A stretch of DNA of 64,000 bases, from contig NZ_CP022303.1 of NCBI RefSeq assembly GCF_004216475.1, positions 1,426,001 to 1,490,000 on the forward strand, given 5' to 3'. Every line of letters starts with the position of its first letter. Position 1 is the stretch's first letter. Positions 26,520 to 37,339 of this stretch are shown here, piece after piece. This DNA is from Thalassococcus sp. S3 (GTDB lineage Bacteria; Pseudomonadota; Alphaproteobacteria; Rhodobacterales; Rhodobacteraceae). Position numbers and translations under genes: made by a program. The notes below the pieces were generated by a model that saw nothing but the letters and a program-made list of their open reading frames with translations, searched no databases and had not been told where the DNA came from.

Positions 26520-26876
26520 CTACCGGCCAATCAGCCGGCGCCAGCCCTCCTCGTCCACGTCGCGCAACCGCCGCAGCGCGCGTTCGGCCTCTGCTCGCAA
26601 CTCCTCCTTGCTGTCGGCCTTCACCTCGGCCACACCCTCCACCAGCGCGTCGATCTCGGGCAGATCTACGCCCGCCTTTTCGGCCAGCACCTGCAGGGCA
26701 TCCATCACCTTGCCGAGCTGCTTGCCGTAGCTCGCCACCTCCGTGACCACGCGCCGCTCTACCTCGGCGCTGCCGGCAATCTCGGGTGACAGGATATGGG
26801 GTGAGATCTGCTGGACCACATCGCCCGAAAGCGGGCCGCGAAAGATGGGGGACCAGATGTCGAAAGGGGGGAACAT
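26520..26876 (-). CDS. Hypothetical helical protein
   Basis: The 118-residue protein starts at the ATG at 26876, seven bases after AGGAG. A TTG two codons earlier is also in frame. The first 35 residues are aromatic and Pro-rich (FPPFDIWSPIFRGP). The rest is predicted helical, with many Ala, Glu, Val and Leu (VERRVVTEVASYGKQLGKVMDAL; ADSKEELRAEAERALRRLRDV), suggesting a coiled-coil or bundle. I do not recognise the family and see no signal peptide. Confidence 0.65.
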   Translation of the reverse strand: MFPPFDIWSPIFRGPLSGDVVQQISPHILSPEIAGSAEVERRVVTEVASYGKQLGKVMDALQVLAEKAGVDLPEIDALVEGVAEVKADSKEELRAEAERALRRLRDVDEEGWRRLIGR

Positions 26877-27023
26877 GGGCAATCTCCTTTAAACCGATGC
26901 CCAAGTTTCGCCGCAGTGCAGCATCGCGGTCAAGTCTCGTCCAGTCTGACCCAGATCAAAGCCCCGCTGTCGCGGGCGTGCGATCAAGCGCCCGGACGCG
27001 CGCCCTGACCCCTGAGGACTTCA

Positions 27024-27209
27024 ATGTTTCGTCTTGCCCTGATCCTGCACATCTTCATCGGCTCCACCTTTGCCGGCACTGGCGTGATCGCCGCGCTTGT
27101 CGCGGGCTTCTTTACCACGCCGGCCATCATCGCAGGCGCGCTGATCGGATTTCTGGTGGCCTTCCCGGTCAGTTGGCTGGTGGCCAAGAAGCTGCATGAA
27201 GAGGCGTGA
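27024..27209 (+). CDS. Small two-helix membrane protein
   Basis: The 61-residue protein consists almost wholly of two hydrophobic segments (about 3-27 and 33-54) joined by FTTPA and ends with the charged tail AKKLHEEA. GAGGA lies before the ATG. Similar short proteins occur in roseobacters and are sometimes misnamed 'CTP synthetase'; nothing here supports such an activity. The function is unknown. Confidence 0.65.
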   Translation: MFRLALILHIFIGSTFAGTGVIAALVAGFFTTPAIIAGALIGFLVAFPVSWLVAKKLHEEA

Positions 27210-27239
27210 ACGCGCCTTTGGCGCACGTATAACGCCCTC

Positions 27240-27992
27240 TCATGCGGCGTTGAGAAACGTCCTGACCGCTGCTTCGAACTCACGGGGTTTTTCGGCATGC
27301 AGCCAATGCCCCGCGCCCGGCAGCTTGGCGAAGCGCGCGGCGGGAAAGAGTGTTTTGATCCGGGGCCGATATTCAGGCTGCACGTAATGGGAGGCCGCCC
27401 CGGAGAGGAACAGGGTTGGACGCTCGAACTGCGCCTCAACCTGCGGAAAGGACAGGATTTTCGGCATCTCGGCGGCAAGCGTGTCGAGGTTCAGTCGCCA
27501 GCGTTTCTCGGGTAGGTCAAGTGACTGGGTCAGGAAACTCTGCTCCATCTCGGCCACGCCCAGATCGGCCAATTGGGCAACGGCGTCCGAGCGCCGCGCC
27601 ACCTGCGTCAGGTCCACAGCACGCATGGCGTCGATATATTGCATTTGGCTGTGTCCATAGGCGACCGGAGCAATGTCGGCCACGATCATACGGTGAACCT
27701 GCTCGGGATGGAGCAGGGCCAGCATCATCGCGCTTTTGCCGCCCATGGAATGGCCCAGCACATCTGTGGGCCTGTCCAGAATCTCCGCCAGGTCGCCCGC
27801 CATATCCTGGTAAGATTGCGTTTCAAACCAGGGGCTTGCGCCATGATTGCGCATATCCACGGCGATCACCTCGCGTTCATCGGCAAGCCGTTTTGCGATC
27901 ATATTCCAATTCCGCGCCGAGCCAAAGAGGCCGTGGGCGATCAATACAGGGGGACGGTCGGTCGGGGTGCCGTGGCGGATGACGTTTAACAT
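27240..27992 (-). CDS. Alpha/beta-fold hydrolase (YbfF-like esterase)
   Basis: The 250-residue cytoplasmic protein has the alpha/beta-hydrolase pattern: oxyanion region AHGLFGSARNW, nucleophile elbow GHSMGGK, a later acid, and a catalytic His in GAGHWLHAE. The DMRNHGASP motif is typical of the YbfF/acyl esterase branch. It probably hydrolyses short acyl esters or thioesters, with an unknown natural substrate. No sharp operon partner is evident. It is convergent with the small membrane gene. Confidence 0.88.
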   Translation of the reverse strand: MLNVIRHGTPTDRPPVLIAHGLFGSARNWNMIAKRLADEREVIAVDMRNHGASPWFETQSYQDMAGDLAEILDRPTDVLGHSMGGKSAMMLALLHPEQVHRMIVADIAPVAYGHSQMQYIDAMRAVDLTQVARRSDAVAQLADLGVAEMEQSFLTQSLDLPEKRWRLNLDTLAAEMPKILSFPQVEAQFERPTLFLSGAASHYVQPEYRPRIKTLFPAARFAKLPGAGHWLHAEKPREFEAAVRTFLNAA

Positions 27993-28087
27993 GGGCTCAG
28001 GTGTAGCGGGCCATCAGCACGGGGGCCAGAGGGCTTGAGCGCGGGGACCACGACAGCTAGGGTCCGCTCACCAGCAAGGGATTGATT

Positions 28088-28456
28088 GTGAACGGCAAAC
28101 TTCAGGCACAGATGGCGGATGTGAAGGCTCTCATGGCAGAGAAGCTGGGCATGAAGGGCCGTTCCTTGCCGCAAGCCGTGCGCAAATACAACCACCGCCT
28201 GCCGCGTGGTCTGCGCCGGGATGCAGTGCGCCTGGCCGAGGCGTCCCATCTGGCGGGCCATCCCAAACTGGCCCTGACCTTGGACAATGCGGCGCTGGAG
28301 GCGGCCGCCGACCGGCTTTTGACCCACCTGAAGGCGATTGATCTTAAGGACCGCCGAAAAGGCGCCATTCTTGGCCTTCTCGGGGCGCTTTCCTTCAACC
28401 TGATCGTTGTTTTTGTGCTGCTGCTTGTGGTGCTGATCTGGAGAGGGTTTCTTTGA
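28088..28456 (+). CDS. Conserved hypothetical protein with C-terminal membrane anchor
   Basis: The 122-residue protein starts at the GTG at 28088, six bases after AAGGGA; a TTG at 28082 is less well placed. Residues 1-90 look helical and basic (MAEKLGMKGRSLPQAVRKYNHRLP; EASHLAGHPKLALTLDNAALEAAADRLL). Residues about 97-118 form one membrane helix (SFNLIVVFVLLLVVLI). It overlaps the end of the convergent DUF817 gene by 62 bases. I do not recognise a function. Confidence 0.7.
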   Translation: MNGKLQAQMADVKALMAEKLGMKGRSLPQAVRKYNHRLPRGLRRDAVRLAEASHLAGHPKLALTLDNAALEAAADRLLTHLKAIDLKDRRKGAILGLLGALSFNLIVVFVLLLVVLIWRGFL

Positions 28457-29270
28457 ACAAGACGTCCCTGTAGACCAGCGTGACGGTGGTAAAGCTGACG
28501 TAAAGCAGAAGATACCACGATCCCATCTTGGCCAGGCTGACCCAATCAAGACGGCTTTCGCCAGCATAGAGCCACGTGCCGGTGCCTGTGCCGATGTTTT
28601 CGGCGACCCAGAGAAAGAAGCTGGAGAGGAACGCGGCAATGGGCAGGGGCATCCAGTAATCGTTCTGACCGATGCGAAACCAGATCCGGGTGCGCGCGAA
28701 CAAAAGGATTGTTGCCGCGAAAAGACCCAGCCGGATGTCGGGTACAAAGTGGTGGGCGAAAAAGTTGACGTAGATTGCGGTGGCCAGAACCACGGTGGTC
28801 CAGAAAGGTGGATAGGGTGCGAAACGCATGTCGAAAATGCGGATGACACGGGCCATGTAGCTGCCCACAGCCGCATACATGAACCCCGAAAAAAGTGGCA
28901 CGCCGTAGACCTTCATCAGGGCCGGCTCGGGATAGGACCAGCTTCCCGCATTGACCTTGAACAGCTCCATGGCCGTGCCGGTGAGGTGGAAAAGCGCGAT
29001 GACGCGCACCTCTCGCCATGTTTCAAGCCGCAGAAAGATCAAGAGCGCCTGAATGCTGACCGCAAAGACAAGCAAAGCGTCATAGCGGGCGACGGCCCAA
29101 TCCGGCGACCAGATAAGATCCGTCACGATCAACGCGACAAGCAAAAGCGTGCCAAAAAGGCAGGCCCAGGCTTGTTTGAGAACGAACATAACGAACTCGG
29201 TGAGCGCAAAAGGTAGTCTTGCGCGCATCCAGTCGCCAAGGCGGCGTTCAAGGCTGCGGGTGTTGGTCAT
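28395..29270 (-). CDS. DUF817 family membrane protein
   Basis: The 291-residue protein has seven to eight hydrophobic segments, with the DUF817 features NAGSWSYPEPA, GVPLFSGFMYAAVGSYMAR and VAENIGTGTGTWLYA. Family members are integral membrane proteins of unknown role. GAGGA precedes the start. Its last 62 bases lie opposite the end of the small anchored-protein gene, so both C-termini constrain the same DNA. Confidence 0.88.
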   Translation of the reverse strand: MTNTRSLERRLGDWMRARLPFALTEFVMFVLKQAWACLFGTLLLVALIVTDLIWSPDWAVARYDALLVFAVSIQALLIFLRLETWREVRVIALFHLTGTAMELFKVNAGSWSYPEPALMKVYGVPLFSGFMYAAVGSYMARVIRIFDMRFAPYPPFWTTVVLATAIYVNFFAHHFVPDIRLGLFAATILLFARTRIWFRIGQNDYWMPLPIAAFLSSFFLWVAENIGTGTGTWLYAGESRLDWVSLAKMGSWYLLLYVSFTTVTLVYRDVLFKETLSRSAPQAAAQKQRSG

Positions 29271-29336
29271 TCCTCACGTGTTCTCGGGCCTCGGACAGGT
29301 CCGGTCGGATCCGTCCAAGGCTTGAAAACAAGTGCC

Positions 29337-30632
29337 TTAGAGCATCGGATAGATCGGAAAACGACTGCAGAGCTCCGCGACTTCGGCTTTGACCTTGGCT
29401 TCGACCGCGTCGTTGCCATCTTCACCATTGGCGGCCAGCCCGTCGACGACTTCGATGATCCAGTCGGCAATCTGGCGGAATTCGGGTTCTCCAAATCCGC
29501 GTGTTGTGCCGGCGGGCGATCCAAGGCGGATACCGCTGGTGATGGTTGGCTTTTCCGGGTCAAACGGGACGCCGTTCTTGTTGCAGGTGATATGCGCCCG
29601 GCCCAAGGCCTTTTCCGTCGCGTTGCCCTTTACGCCCTTGGGCCGCAGGTCCACCAGAACAACATGCGTGTCGGTTCCGTGCGTAACCGTGTCGAGACCA
29701 CCCTTGATCAGTTGATCCGACAAAGCTTGGGCATTGGCGATGACGTTCTGAATGTAGCTTTTGAACTCCGGACGCAGCGCTTCGCCGAAGGCAACGGCCT
29801 TGGCGGCGATCACATGCATGAGCGGCCCGCCCTGGATACCGGGGAAGATCGCCGAGTTGAACTTCTTGGCCAAAGCCGCGTCATCCGTCAGGATCATCCC
29901 GCCACGCGGGCCACGCAGGGTCTTGTGCGTCGTGGTCGTCGCCACATGGGCATGCGGAAAGGGGGAGGGGTGTTCGCCCGCCGCCACAAGGCCCGCGAAA
30001 TGGGCCATATCGACATGAAGGTAAGCCCCTACCATATCGGCGATTTCACGCATGCGGGCAAAGTCGATCTGACGCGGGATCGCCGAACCGCCTGCGATGA
30101 TCAGTTTGGGTTGATGTTCCTTGGCCAGCGCCTCGACCTGATCGTAGTCAAGAAGGTTGTCTTCCTTGCGCACGCCGTATTGGATCGCATTGAACCACTT
30201 GCCCGACTGGTTGGGCGCCGCGCCGTGGGTGAGGTGACCGCCCGCATCAAGGCTCATCCCCAGAATCGTATCGCCCGGTTTCAAGAGGGCCGTAAACACC
30301 CCCTGATTGGCCTGGCTGCCTGAATTCGGCTGCACATTCGCAAACCCGCAGCCAAACAATTTGGTCGCGCGTTCGATGGCGAGGTTTTCAGCCACATCTA
30401 CGAACTGGCATCCGCCATAATAGCGCCGGCCCGGATACCCTTCGGCGTATTTGTTCGTCATGACAGAGCCTTGCGCCTCCATCACGGCGGCCGAGACGAT
30501 GTTTTCCGACGCAATCAGCTCGATCTCGTCCCGCTGACGACCCAGCTCCGATGTGATGGAGCCGAACAGCTCAGGATCGCGAGAGGCAAGGCCCTCGGTG
30601 AAAAATCCGTTATCGCGATGAGGCGCATTCAT
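29337..30632 (-). CDS. glyA: Serine hydroxymethyltransferase
   Basis: The 431-residue protein from the ATG at 30632 is a full-length PLP enzyme. It contains [21 protein letters not shown], the PLP lysine in [14 protein letters not shown], and [17 protein letters not shown] near the end. It converts serine and tetrahydrofolate to glycine and methylene-tetrahydrofolate in the cytoplasm. An extension to 30659 is open but poorly supported. No glycine riboswitch is recognisable in the 169-bp spacer to the divergent nadK. Confidence 0.97.
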   Translation of the reverse strand: MNAPHRDNGFFTEGLASRDPELFGSITSELGRQRDEIELIASENIVSAAVMEAQGSVMTNKYAEGYPGRRYYGGCQFVDVAENLAIERATKLFGCGFANVQPNSGSQANQGVFTALLKPGDTILGMSLDAGGHLTHGAAPNQSGKWFNAIQYGVRKEDNLLDYDQVEALAKEHQPKLIIAGGSAIPRQIDFARMREIADMVGAYLHVDMAHFAGLVAAGEHPSPFPHAHVATTTTHKTLRGPRGGMILTDDAALAKKFNSAIFPGIQGGPLMHVIAAKAVAFGEALRPEFKSYIQNVIANAQALSDQLIKGGLDTVTHGTDTHVVLVDLRPKGVKGNATEKALGRAHITCNKNGVPFDPEKPTITSGIRLGSPAGTTRGFGEPEFRQIADWIIEVVDGLAANGEDGNDAVEAKVKAEVAELCSRFPIYPML

Positions 30633-30801
30633 GGCAGTCTCCGCTCTCTGATATCTCAATTGGCGGATTTCCTATCGGAAACCGGCCCGGCGCGAAAGGC
30701 CGTAAAGCGACGCAATGCGGGATCGGCGCGGCAAGGCTGGCCTTACATGGAAAGGTGTGGTTGTTTCGGAACCGAATGCGCAGGACCGGAAACAGATCGC
30801 C

Positions 30802-31563
30802 ATGACACAGAAAATCGCGTTTATGGCGAGCCCGGCACCGGTGGCGCAGACCGCCCGCGCGGCTTTGATCGGACGATACGGGGATGCCGACCCCGAAAAC
30901 GCGGATGTGATCGTTGCGCTGGGGGGCGACGGCTTCATGCTCCAGACGCTGCACGGCACGCAGGATCTGCCGGCGCCGGTCTACGGTATGAACCGCGGGA
31001 CCATCGGCTTTTTGATGAATAGCTATAGCGAGACGGATCTGCGGGATCGTCTTGCCGCTGCGGAGCAAGAGATCATCAATCCGCTGTCCTTGCGCGCCAT
31101 GGATCAGGCCGGCACGCTGCACGAGGCACTTGCGATCAACGAGGTCTCGCTGCTGCGCGCCGGGCCCCAGGCCGCGAAACTGCGCATCACCGTTGACGGA
31201 CGGCTGCGCCTGCAAGAGCTGGTTTGCGATGGCGCGCTCGTCTCCACCCCTGCCGGATCGACCGCATACAATTATTCGGCACATGGGCCGATCCTACCGA
31301 TTGGCGCCGACGTTCTGGCGCTGACGGCGGTGGCTGCCTTTCGCCCGCGGCGGTGGCGTGGCGCATTGCTGCCCAAAACCGCCCATGTCCGGTTTGATGT
31401 GCTGGAACCCGAAAAGCGCCCGGTTATGGCCGAAGGAGACTCCCATTCCTTTGCCAATGTCGACTGGGTCGAGATACGGTCGGAGCCCGCGATCAGCCAT
31501 CGTATCCTCTTTGACCCCGGGCATGGTCTGGAAGAGCGATTGATTGCAGAGCAATTCACGTGA
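30802..31563 (+). CDS. nadK: NAD kinase
   Basis: The 253-residue protein carries the NAD kinase diagnostic [11 protein letters not shown] (residues 41-51), [10 protein letters not shown], the NEVSLLR region and [10 protein letters not shown]. It phosphorylates NAD+ to NADP+ with ATP. The length is normal for alphaproteobacteria when read from the ATG at 30802, although the frame is open from 30715. The ribosome-binding site is weak. It is divergent from glyA. Confidence 0.95.
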   Translation: MTQKIAFMASPAPVAQTARAALIGRYGDADPENADVIVALGGDGFMLQTLHGTQDLPAPVYGMNRGTIGFLMNSYSETDLRDRLAAAEQEIINPLSLRAMDQAGTLHEALAINEVSLLRAGPQAAKLRITVDGRLRLQELVCDGALVSTPAGSTAYNYSAHGPILPIGADVLALTAVAAFRPRRWRGALLPKTAHVRFDVLEPEKRPVMAEGDSHSFANVDWVEIRSEPAISHRILFDPGHGLEERLIAEQFT

Positions 31564-31717
31564 TCCAAAAAGTCGGGATAGGTCTGCCAGGGAACCGATG
31601 TTCTCTTGTAACGCTCTGACGTAAAACAAAAGTCTTCCCCTTTTCGGATCGGACGCAGCTCGCACCGGAGCTGATACCGCGAAAATCCGGAGAATTCTCT
31701 GCACTTTTTTCGGGTTG

Positions 31718-31733
31718 TGTGACGTCGTTCACA
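31718..31733. promoter_or_regulatory. CRP/FNR-type palindrome
   Basis: TGTGA-CGTCGT-TCACA matches the classical CRP half-sites and spacing exactly. It lies about 155 bases after nadK and 380 bases before the acyl-CoA ligase stop, so if functional it more likely serves an unseen transcript in the gene-free region than either flanking gene. Confidence 0.45.
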
Positions 31734-32077
31734 TACGGTGTGGACTCAGTACGGATATACCAGATCTCGTAGACAGATCAGAGCATAACAAGACGCAGAT
31801 TTCAGAACGACACTTTGGCAATTACAGCCATGGGCGCGGGTCGACCCCAATACGACCCGCGCCGCGATAGACATACCCGGGCACCCGCCATCCCAATTGG
31901 CGGCGTACCATCCCCATCTCGCCCGGGTTTGTTTGGGCGCGCCCTCGTCCCGGGGCGCGCCCACAACACTCTGCTTGCGTTGGGCTGCCTGTTTGCGAAC
32001 GCGATCACCGTCTATCCCTGCCTCAGGTGTCCGAGGCGGTAGTGAGTATGACTGTCATGAGTATCAGGTCGATCGCT

Positions 32078-32107
32078 CCGGGCGCGGTTCCCCAAAGCCG
32101 CGCCCGG
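32078..32107. terminator. Ten-bp perfect stem after the acyl-CoA ligase gene
   Basis: CCGGGCGCGG (32078-32087) pairs with CCGCGCCCGG (32098-32107) around TTCCCCAAAG. It sits eight bases from the minus-strand ligase stop. On the plus strand CCCATTTT follows. It could terminate either strand; the T-run is weak. Confidence 0.5.
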
Positions 32108-32114
32108 CCCATTT

Positions 32115-33674
32115 TCAGGAGATCTGTCGATCCTGATCGTCCCAGAAGGGTTTGCGAAGCTCCGTCTTCAGGACCTTGTTCGCGCCCGAAAGGGGAAAGG
32201 GTTCGGTTCTGAACTCTACGCTGCGGGGGCACTTATAGCCTGCGATCCGCGTATGGCAGTGATCCATCAAGTCTTGCGGTGTCGCCGATGCGCCCGGATG
32301 AAGGATCACGATCGCGTGCACGCTTTCCCCCCATTTTTCATGCGGTATGCCGATCACGGCGCTGGTCGCAACAGCGGGATGTTGCGAGAGGGCATTTTCC
32401 ACCTCAGCCGAATAGACATTCTCGCCGCCCGAGATGATCATGTCCTTGATCCGGTCCATCAGGAAGACAAAGCCTTCGTCGTCCATGTAGCCCGCATCGC
32501 CCGTGTGAACCCATCCGTCGCGCAGAGTCTTCGCGGTGATCTCTGGCTTGTTCCAATAACCCAGCATGGTGATCGGGCCCTTTACCGCGATCTCTCCGAC
32601 CTCGCCACGCGGCACCTCGGCCCCCTCCGCATCCACGATCCGGATTTCACAGACCCGCGTGGCCCGACCCGCCGCACGCAGGCGGCCCGCGTTCGGCCCG
32701 TCGATGACGTGATATTCCGGGCCGAGAATGGTGGCGACCGGGCTCAGCTCGGTTTGCCCGAAGGCCTGCAGGAAGCGCACGCCCGGAAAGGCTTCGAATG
32801 CTTCTTTCAAAAGGCCCTCCGTGATCGGCGAGGCCCCATAGGCGATGAGTTTGAGCGAAGAGGTGTCAGCCCCTTTCATCGCGTCGCTGTGCAGCACCAT
32901 CTGCAGCATCACCGGCACCAGCAACACATGAGACGGGCGGTGAGTTGCGATGGCTTCCAGCGTCGCTTCGGGGGTGAAGGCGGGGATCACAACATGGGTG
33001 CCGGCGGCGAAGGTGATTGCCATGAACCACAGCAGATCGGCGATATGGAACATGGGCGCCGCATGCAGATAAACCGTGCCGTCCTTGGCATCGAGCGTTT
33101 CGGAATTGGAGATGCCGCCCACGTAGAAATTCGTGTGGCTTAGCATCACACCCTTGGGAAATCCGGTCGTCCCACCGGTATAGAAGATGCCGGCCAGATC
33201 GTCCCCGCTGCGCCCGGCATCCGGCACGGGGACGGCGCTCGCGATCAGGTCTTCATAGTTCAGCATGCCCTCGGGCGTGTCACCGTCACCGCAATAGATC
33301 AGCGTTTTCAATCCGCTCACCTCTGTCTGAAACGCGCTCACCGCTTCGACGAAGGCGTCGTCCACCAGCAGGATCCCGGCCCCCGCATCGTTCAGTGCAT
33401 AGGCGCATTCCGGGGGCGCCCAGCGGATATTCATCGGCATCATCGCCCCGCCGCCCCAGACGGTGGCAAAGAAATATTCAATGAACCGGTCGGAATTCAG
33501 TGACAGCAGCGCCACCCGATCACCCGGTTTCATACCCACGTGCTGCAAGGCACCCGCCAGCCGCGCGACGCGGTCGAGCAGGTTCAACCAGCTTTGCTGG
33601 CGGTCCTTGAAAATCGTGGCTGCACCCTGCGGGTTCACCTGCGCCGCGCGGCGCAGGACGGACGTGATCTGCAT
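32115..33674 (-). CDS. AMP-forming acyl-CoA ligase (FadD/MenE-type)
   Basis: The 519-residue protein starts at the ATG at 33674 with a strong GGGAGGAG site; a longer frame to 33833 is not supported. It belongs to the ANL superfamily: the ATP loop YTGGTTGFPKGVMLSH, the QAFGQTELSP motif, GWVHTGDAGYMDDEGF, and the catalytic Lys region LSGANKVLKTELRK. It should activate a carboxylic acid with ATP and CoA. Chain length cannot be read from sequence. It is the last of three minus-strand genes with amidase and prpE (gaps of about 50 bases). Confidence 0.9.
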   Translation of the reverse strand: MQITSVLRRAAQVNPQGAATIFKDRQQSWLNLLDRVARLAGALQHVGMKPGDRVALLSLNSDRFIEYFFATVWGGGAMMPMNIRWAPPECAYALNDAGAGILLVDDAFVEAVSAFQTEVSGLKTLIYCGDGDTPEGMLNYEDLIASAVPVPDAGRSGDDLAGIFYTGGTTGFPKGVMLSHTNFYVGGISNSETLDAKDGTVYLHAAPMFHIADLLWFMAITFAAGTHVVIPAFTPEATLEAIATHRPSHVLLVPVMLQMVLHSDAMKGADTSSLKLIAYGASPITEGLLKEAFEAFPGVRFLQAFGQTELSPVATILGPEYHVIDGPNAGRLRAAGRATRVCEIRIVDAEGAEVPRGEVGEIAVKGPITMLGYWNKPEITAKTLRDGWVHTGDAGYMDDEGFVFLMDRIKDMIISGGENVYSAEVENALSQHPAVATSAVIGIPHEKWGESVHAIVILHPGASATPQDLMDHCHTRIAGYKCPRSVEFRTEPFPLSGANKVLKTELRKPFWDDQDRQIS

Positions 33675-33726
33675 GAGGCTCCTCCCAAAGCTGTGTAGAC
33701 AGCGTGCAAAGGGAGGGGGCGCGCCG

Positions 33727-35160
33727 TCAACCCTGCGCCATGCGGTCCCAGAGGGTAGGGGCGAAGCTGCCGATGCGCGCCTCGATGGCCTCCATCGCGT
33801 CAACGACCAGATCCTCGCGCCAGCGCCGGCCAACGATTTGAACGTTGATGGGCTGCAGGCCTTGCGGCAGATCGGCGAGCCGTGTCGGCAGGCACCCCGC
33901 AGGCAGGCCCATATAATTCATCGCATAGGAGTAAAGCGCCGATCCCAGCGCGTCGCGCACCCCCTCGGGCCCTTCTTCATCACGCCCGGGCGCGAAGAAA
34001 GGTTGCGGCAGGAAAGGGGTCAAGACCAGCGGATATGTGTCGAGGAAGAGGGACCATTCCCGCGCATAATGGCTGCGCTGCGCCATCATGGTCAGCAGAT
34101 CGGTGCCTTCATAAGGCGTGAACTGTCTGTAGTATTCATCGAAGATCGCGTTCAGCGTATCCGAGCCGTAGGCGCGCAGATCGGGACCCATCAGGGCCTT
34201 CACCTCGCCCATCAGCGCCCGATATCCGGCAAGACCGGCCTCCTGCACCAAGGGCGGTTCGACCTCTTCCACCTGATAGCCCGCATCCGTCAGCGCCTCG
34301 CGCGCCGCGTCCAGCGCGGCGGAAACATCGGGGTGGAGATCGAAGTTGAACGTGTTCTTGGTAAAGGCAACCTTGATCGGACCCTCCAGTGCCTCCCCCC
34401 GCCAGGAGAGGGGAACATGAAACGGATCGCGCGGGTCAGGGGCGATAGCTGCTGGCATCGACAAATGCAGGTCGGAGGCATGTCGCGTGATCAGGCCCTG
34501 AACCGACATGGCTTGCGCAAGCATCCCGCGTTCGGCTTTCTGGCTGGGGTTCCAGGCGGGCACACGCCCCAATCCCGGCTTGACCGTCACGGCGCCGTTC
34601 GCCGCCGCCGGAAACCGCAGGGAGCCGCCGATATCGTTGCCATGGGCGAGCGCGCCGATCCCCGCCATCACCGCGGAACCTGCGCCACCCGAAGAGCCGC
34701 CGGGGGAGACATGCCGCCCCCAGGGGTTATGCGTGCGCCCGTGCAAAGGGTTGTCGGTATCGGCGCGAAAGGAAAACTCCGGTGTATTGGTGCGCCCGAT
34801 CACCACCGCGCCTGCATCGAGCAGGTTTTTCACAATGGGCGCATCGCCGGGCGCAATCATGTCTTTCAGCGCGGTAACACCGTTTGTCGTGGCCTCGCCC
34901 GTCAGGTCGACATTGACCTTGATCGTGACGGGCACGCCATGCAGTGGGCCGGGGGGCGCGCCCCCTGCGCGGGACTTGTCCAAGGCAAGGGCACGTTCCC
35001 GCGCGGCTTCGGCCAGTGGCGCGACGACGGCGTTGAGGTCCGGGTTCACCGCCTCCATCCGCGTCAGCGCATCCTCGACGGTCGCCTCGGCACTGATATC
35101 GCCCGCGCGTGTCTGTTTCGAAAGGTCTGTGGCGCTGAGGCGCCAAAAATCTTGAGCCAT
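33727..35160 (-). CDS. Amidase (amidase-signature family)
   Basis: The 477-residue protein has the Ser-cisSer-Lys family hallmarks: Lys in VPVTIKVNVD, the Gly/Ser-rich stretch SPGGSSGGAGSAV, and GNDIGGSLRFPAAANGAVTVKP. Members hydrolyse amides in the cytoplasm, with very varied substrates. It lies between an acyl-CoA ligase and propionyl-CoA synthetase, so an amide whose acid is then CoA-activated is a reasonable inference. GGGAGATA precedes the ATG. Confidence 0.9.
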   Translation of the reverse strand: MAQDFWRLSATDLSKQTRAGDISAEATVEDALTRMEAVNPDLNAVVAPLAEAARERALALDKSRAGGAPPGPLHGVPVTIKVNVDLTGEATTNGVTALKDMIAPGDAPIVKNLLDAGAVVIGRTNTPEFSFRADTDNPLHGRTHNPWGRHVSPGGSSGGAGSAVMAGIGALAHGNDIGGSLRFPAAANGAVTVKPGLGRVPAWNPSQKAERGMLAQAMSVQGLITRHASDLHLSMPAAIAPDPRDPFHVPLSWRGEALEGPIKVAFTKNTFNFDLHPDVSAALDAAREALTDAGYQVEEVEPPLVQEAGLAGYRALMGEVKALMGPDLRAYGSDTLNAIFDEYYRQFTPYEGTDLLTMMAQRSHYAREWSLFLDTYPLVLTPFLPQPFFAPGRDEEGPEGVRDALGSALYSYAMNYMGLPAGCLPTRLADLPQGLQPINVQIVGRRWREDLVVDAMEAIEARIGSFAPTLWDRMAQG

Positions 35161-35211
35161 GATCTATCTCCCCATCCGACCCTAGGGTCAGGCGGGGAGG
35201 GGTGCCAGTGC

Positions 35212-37101
<1,890 letters not shown>

Positions 37102-37199
37102 GGCTGTCCCTCCTCCTTGATGTTGCCCGTCGTGTTAGGAAAGGCCGAACGCTTGCGGCAATAACGGACTGTGCCGTCGCGTCACAATAGCGCAATTGC

Positions 37200-37298
37200 T
37201 TTGCAAAAAATCGCGATCACGTCATGCAAACCTTTGCAAAGTGCTTGCAGGTATTCAGTAAAACGAAGCAAATGCCGATACTTTGCAAATTTTGCAAA
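37200..37298. promoter_or_regulatory. Cluster of TTTGCAAA boxes upstream of prpE (ScfR/PccR-type)
   Basis: TTTGCAAA occurs at 37200-37207, at 37233-37240 (preceded by TGCAAA at 37225-37230), at 37282-37289 and at 37291-37298. TTTGCAAA-N4-TTTGCAA motifs are the known binding sites of the short-chain acyl-CoA regulator PccR in Rhodobacter. They sit in the 238-bp spacer upstream of prpE and downstream of maeB, so prpE is the likely target. The spacings here differ from that motif. Confidence 0.7.
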
Positions 37299-37339
37299 GA
37301 CGCTCGCGGGATGTATCTTTTCCGCCCTTTCAGATTCGG

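Larger units (their letters stand above)
31564..32114. other. 551-bp gene-free region with a CRP-like box and consecutive GC-rich stems
   Basis: No credible gene is present; the short open frames here lack ribosome-binding sites and normal protein composition. In order I see a TGTGA-N6-TCACA box (31718-31733), an 11-bp perfect stem (31833-31843 with 31853-31863), CCCGGGC/GCCCGGG (31876-31882 with 31921-31927) enclosing CCGCCA/TGGCGG (31885-31890 with 31898-31903), GGGCGCGCCC twice (31935-31944, 31953-31962), GCCTC/GAGGC near 32020-32037, and a 10-bp stem at 32078-32107. This could be a structured non-coding RNA on the plus strand, but no known RNA family motif is visible. Confidence 0.5.

Noticed and set aside
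31746..32042. Short open frames in the region after nadK
   Set aside because: They overlap strong inverted repeats, use TTG or poor starts, and have no ribosome-binding site or plausible protein composition.
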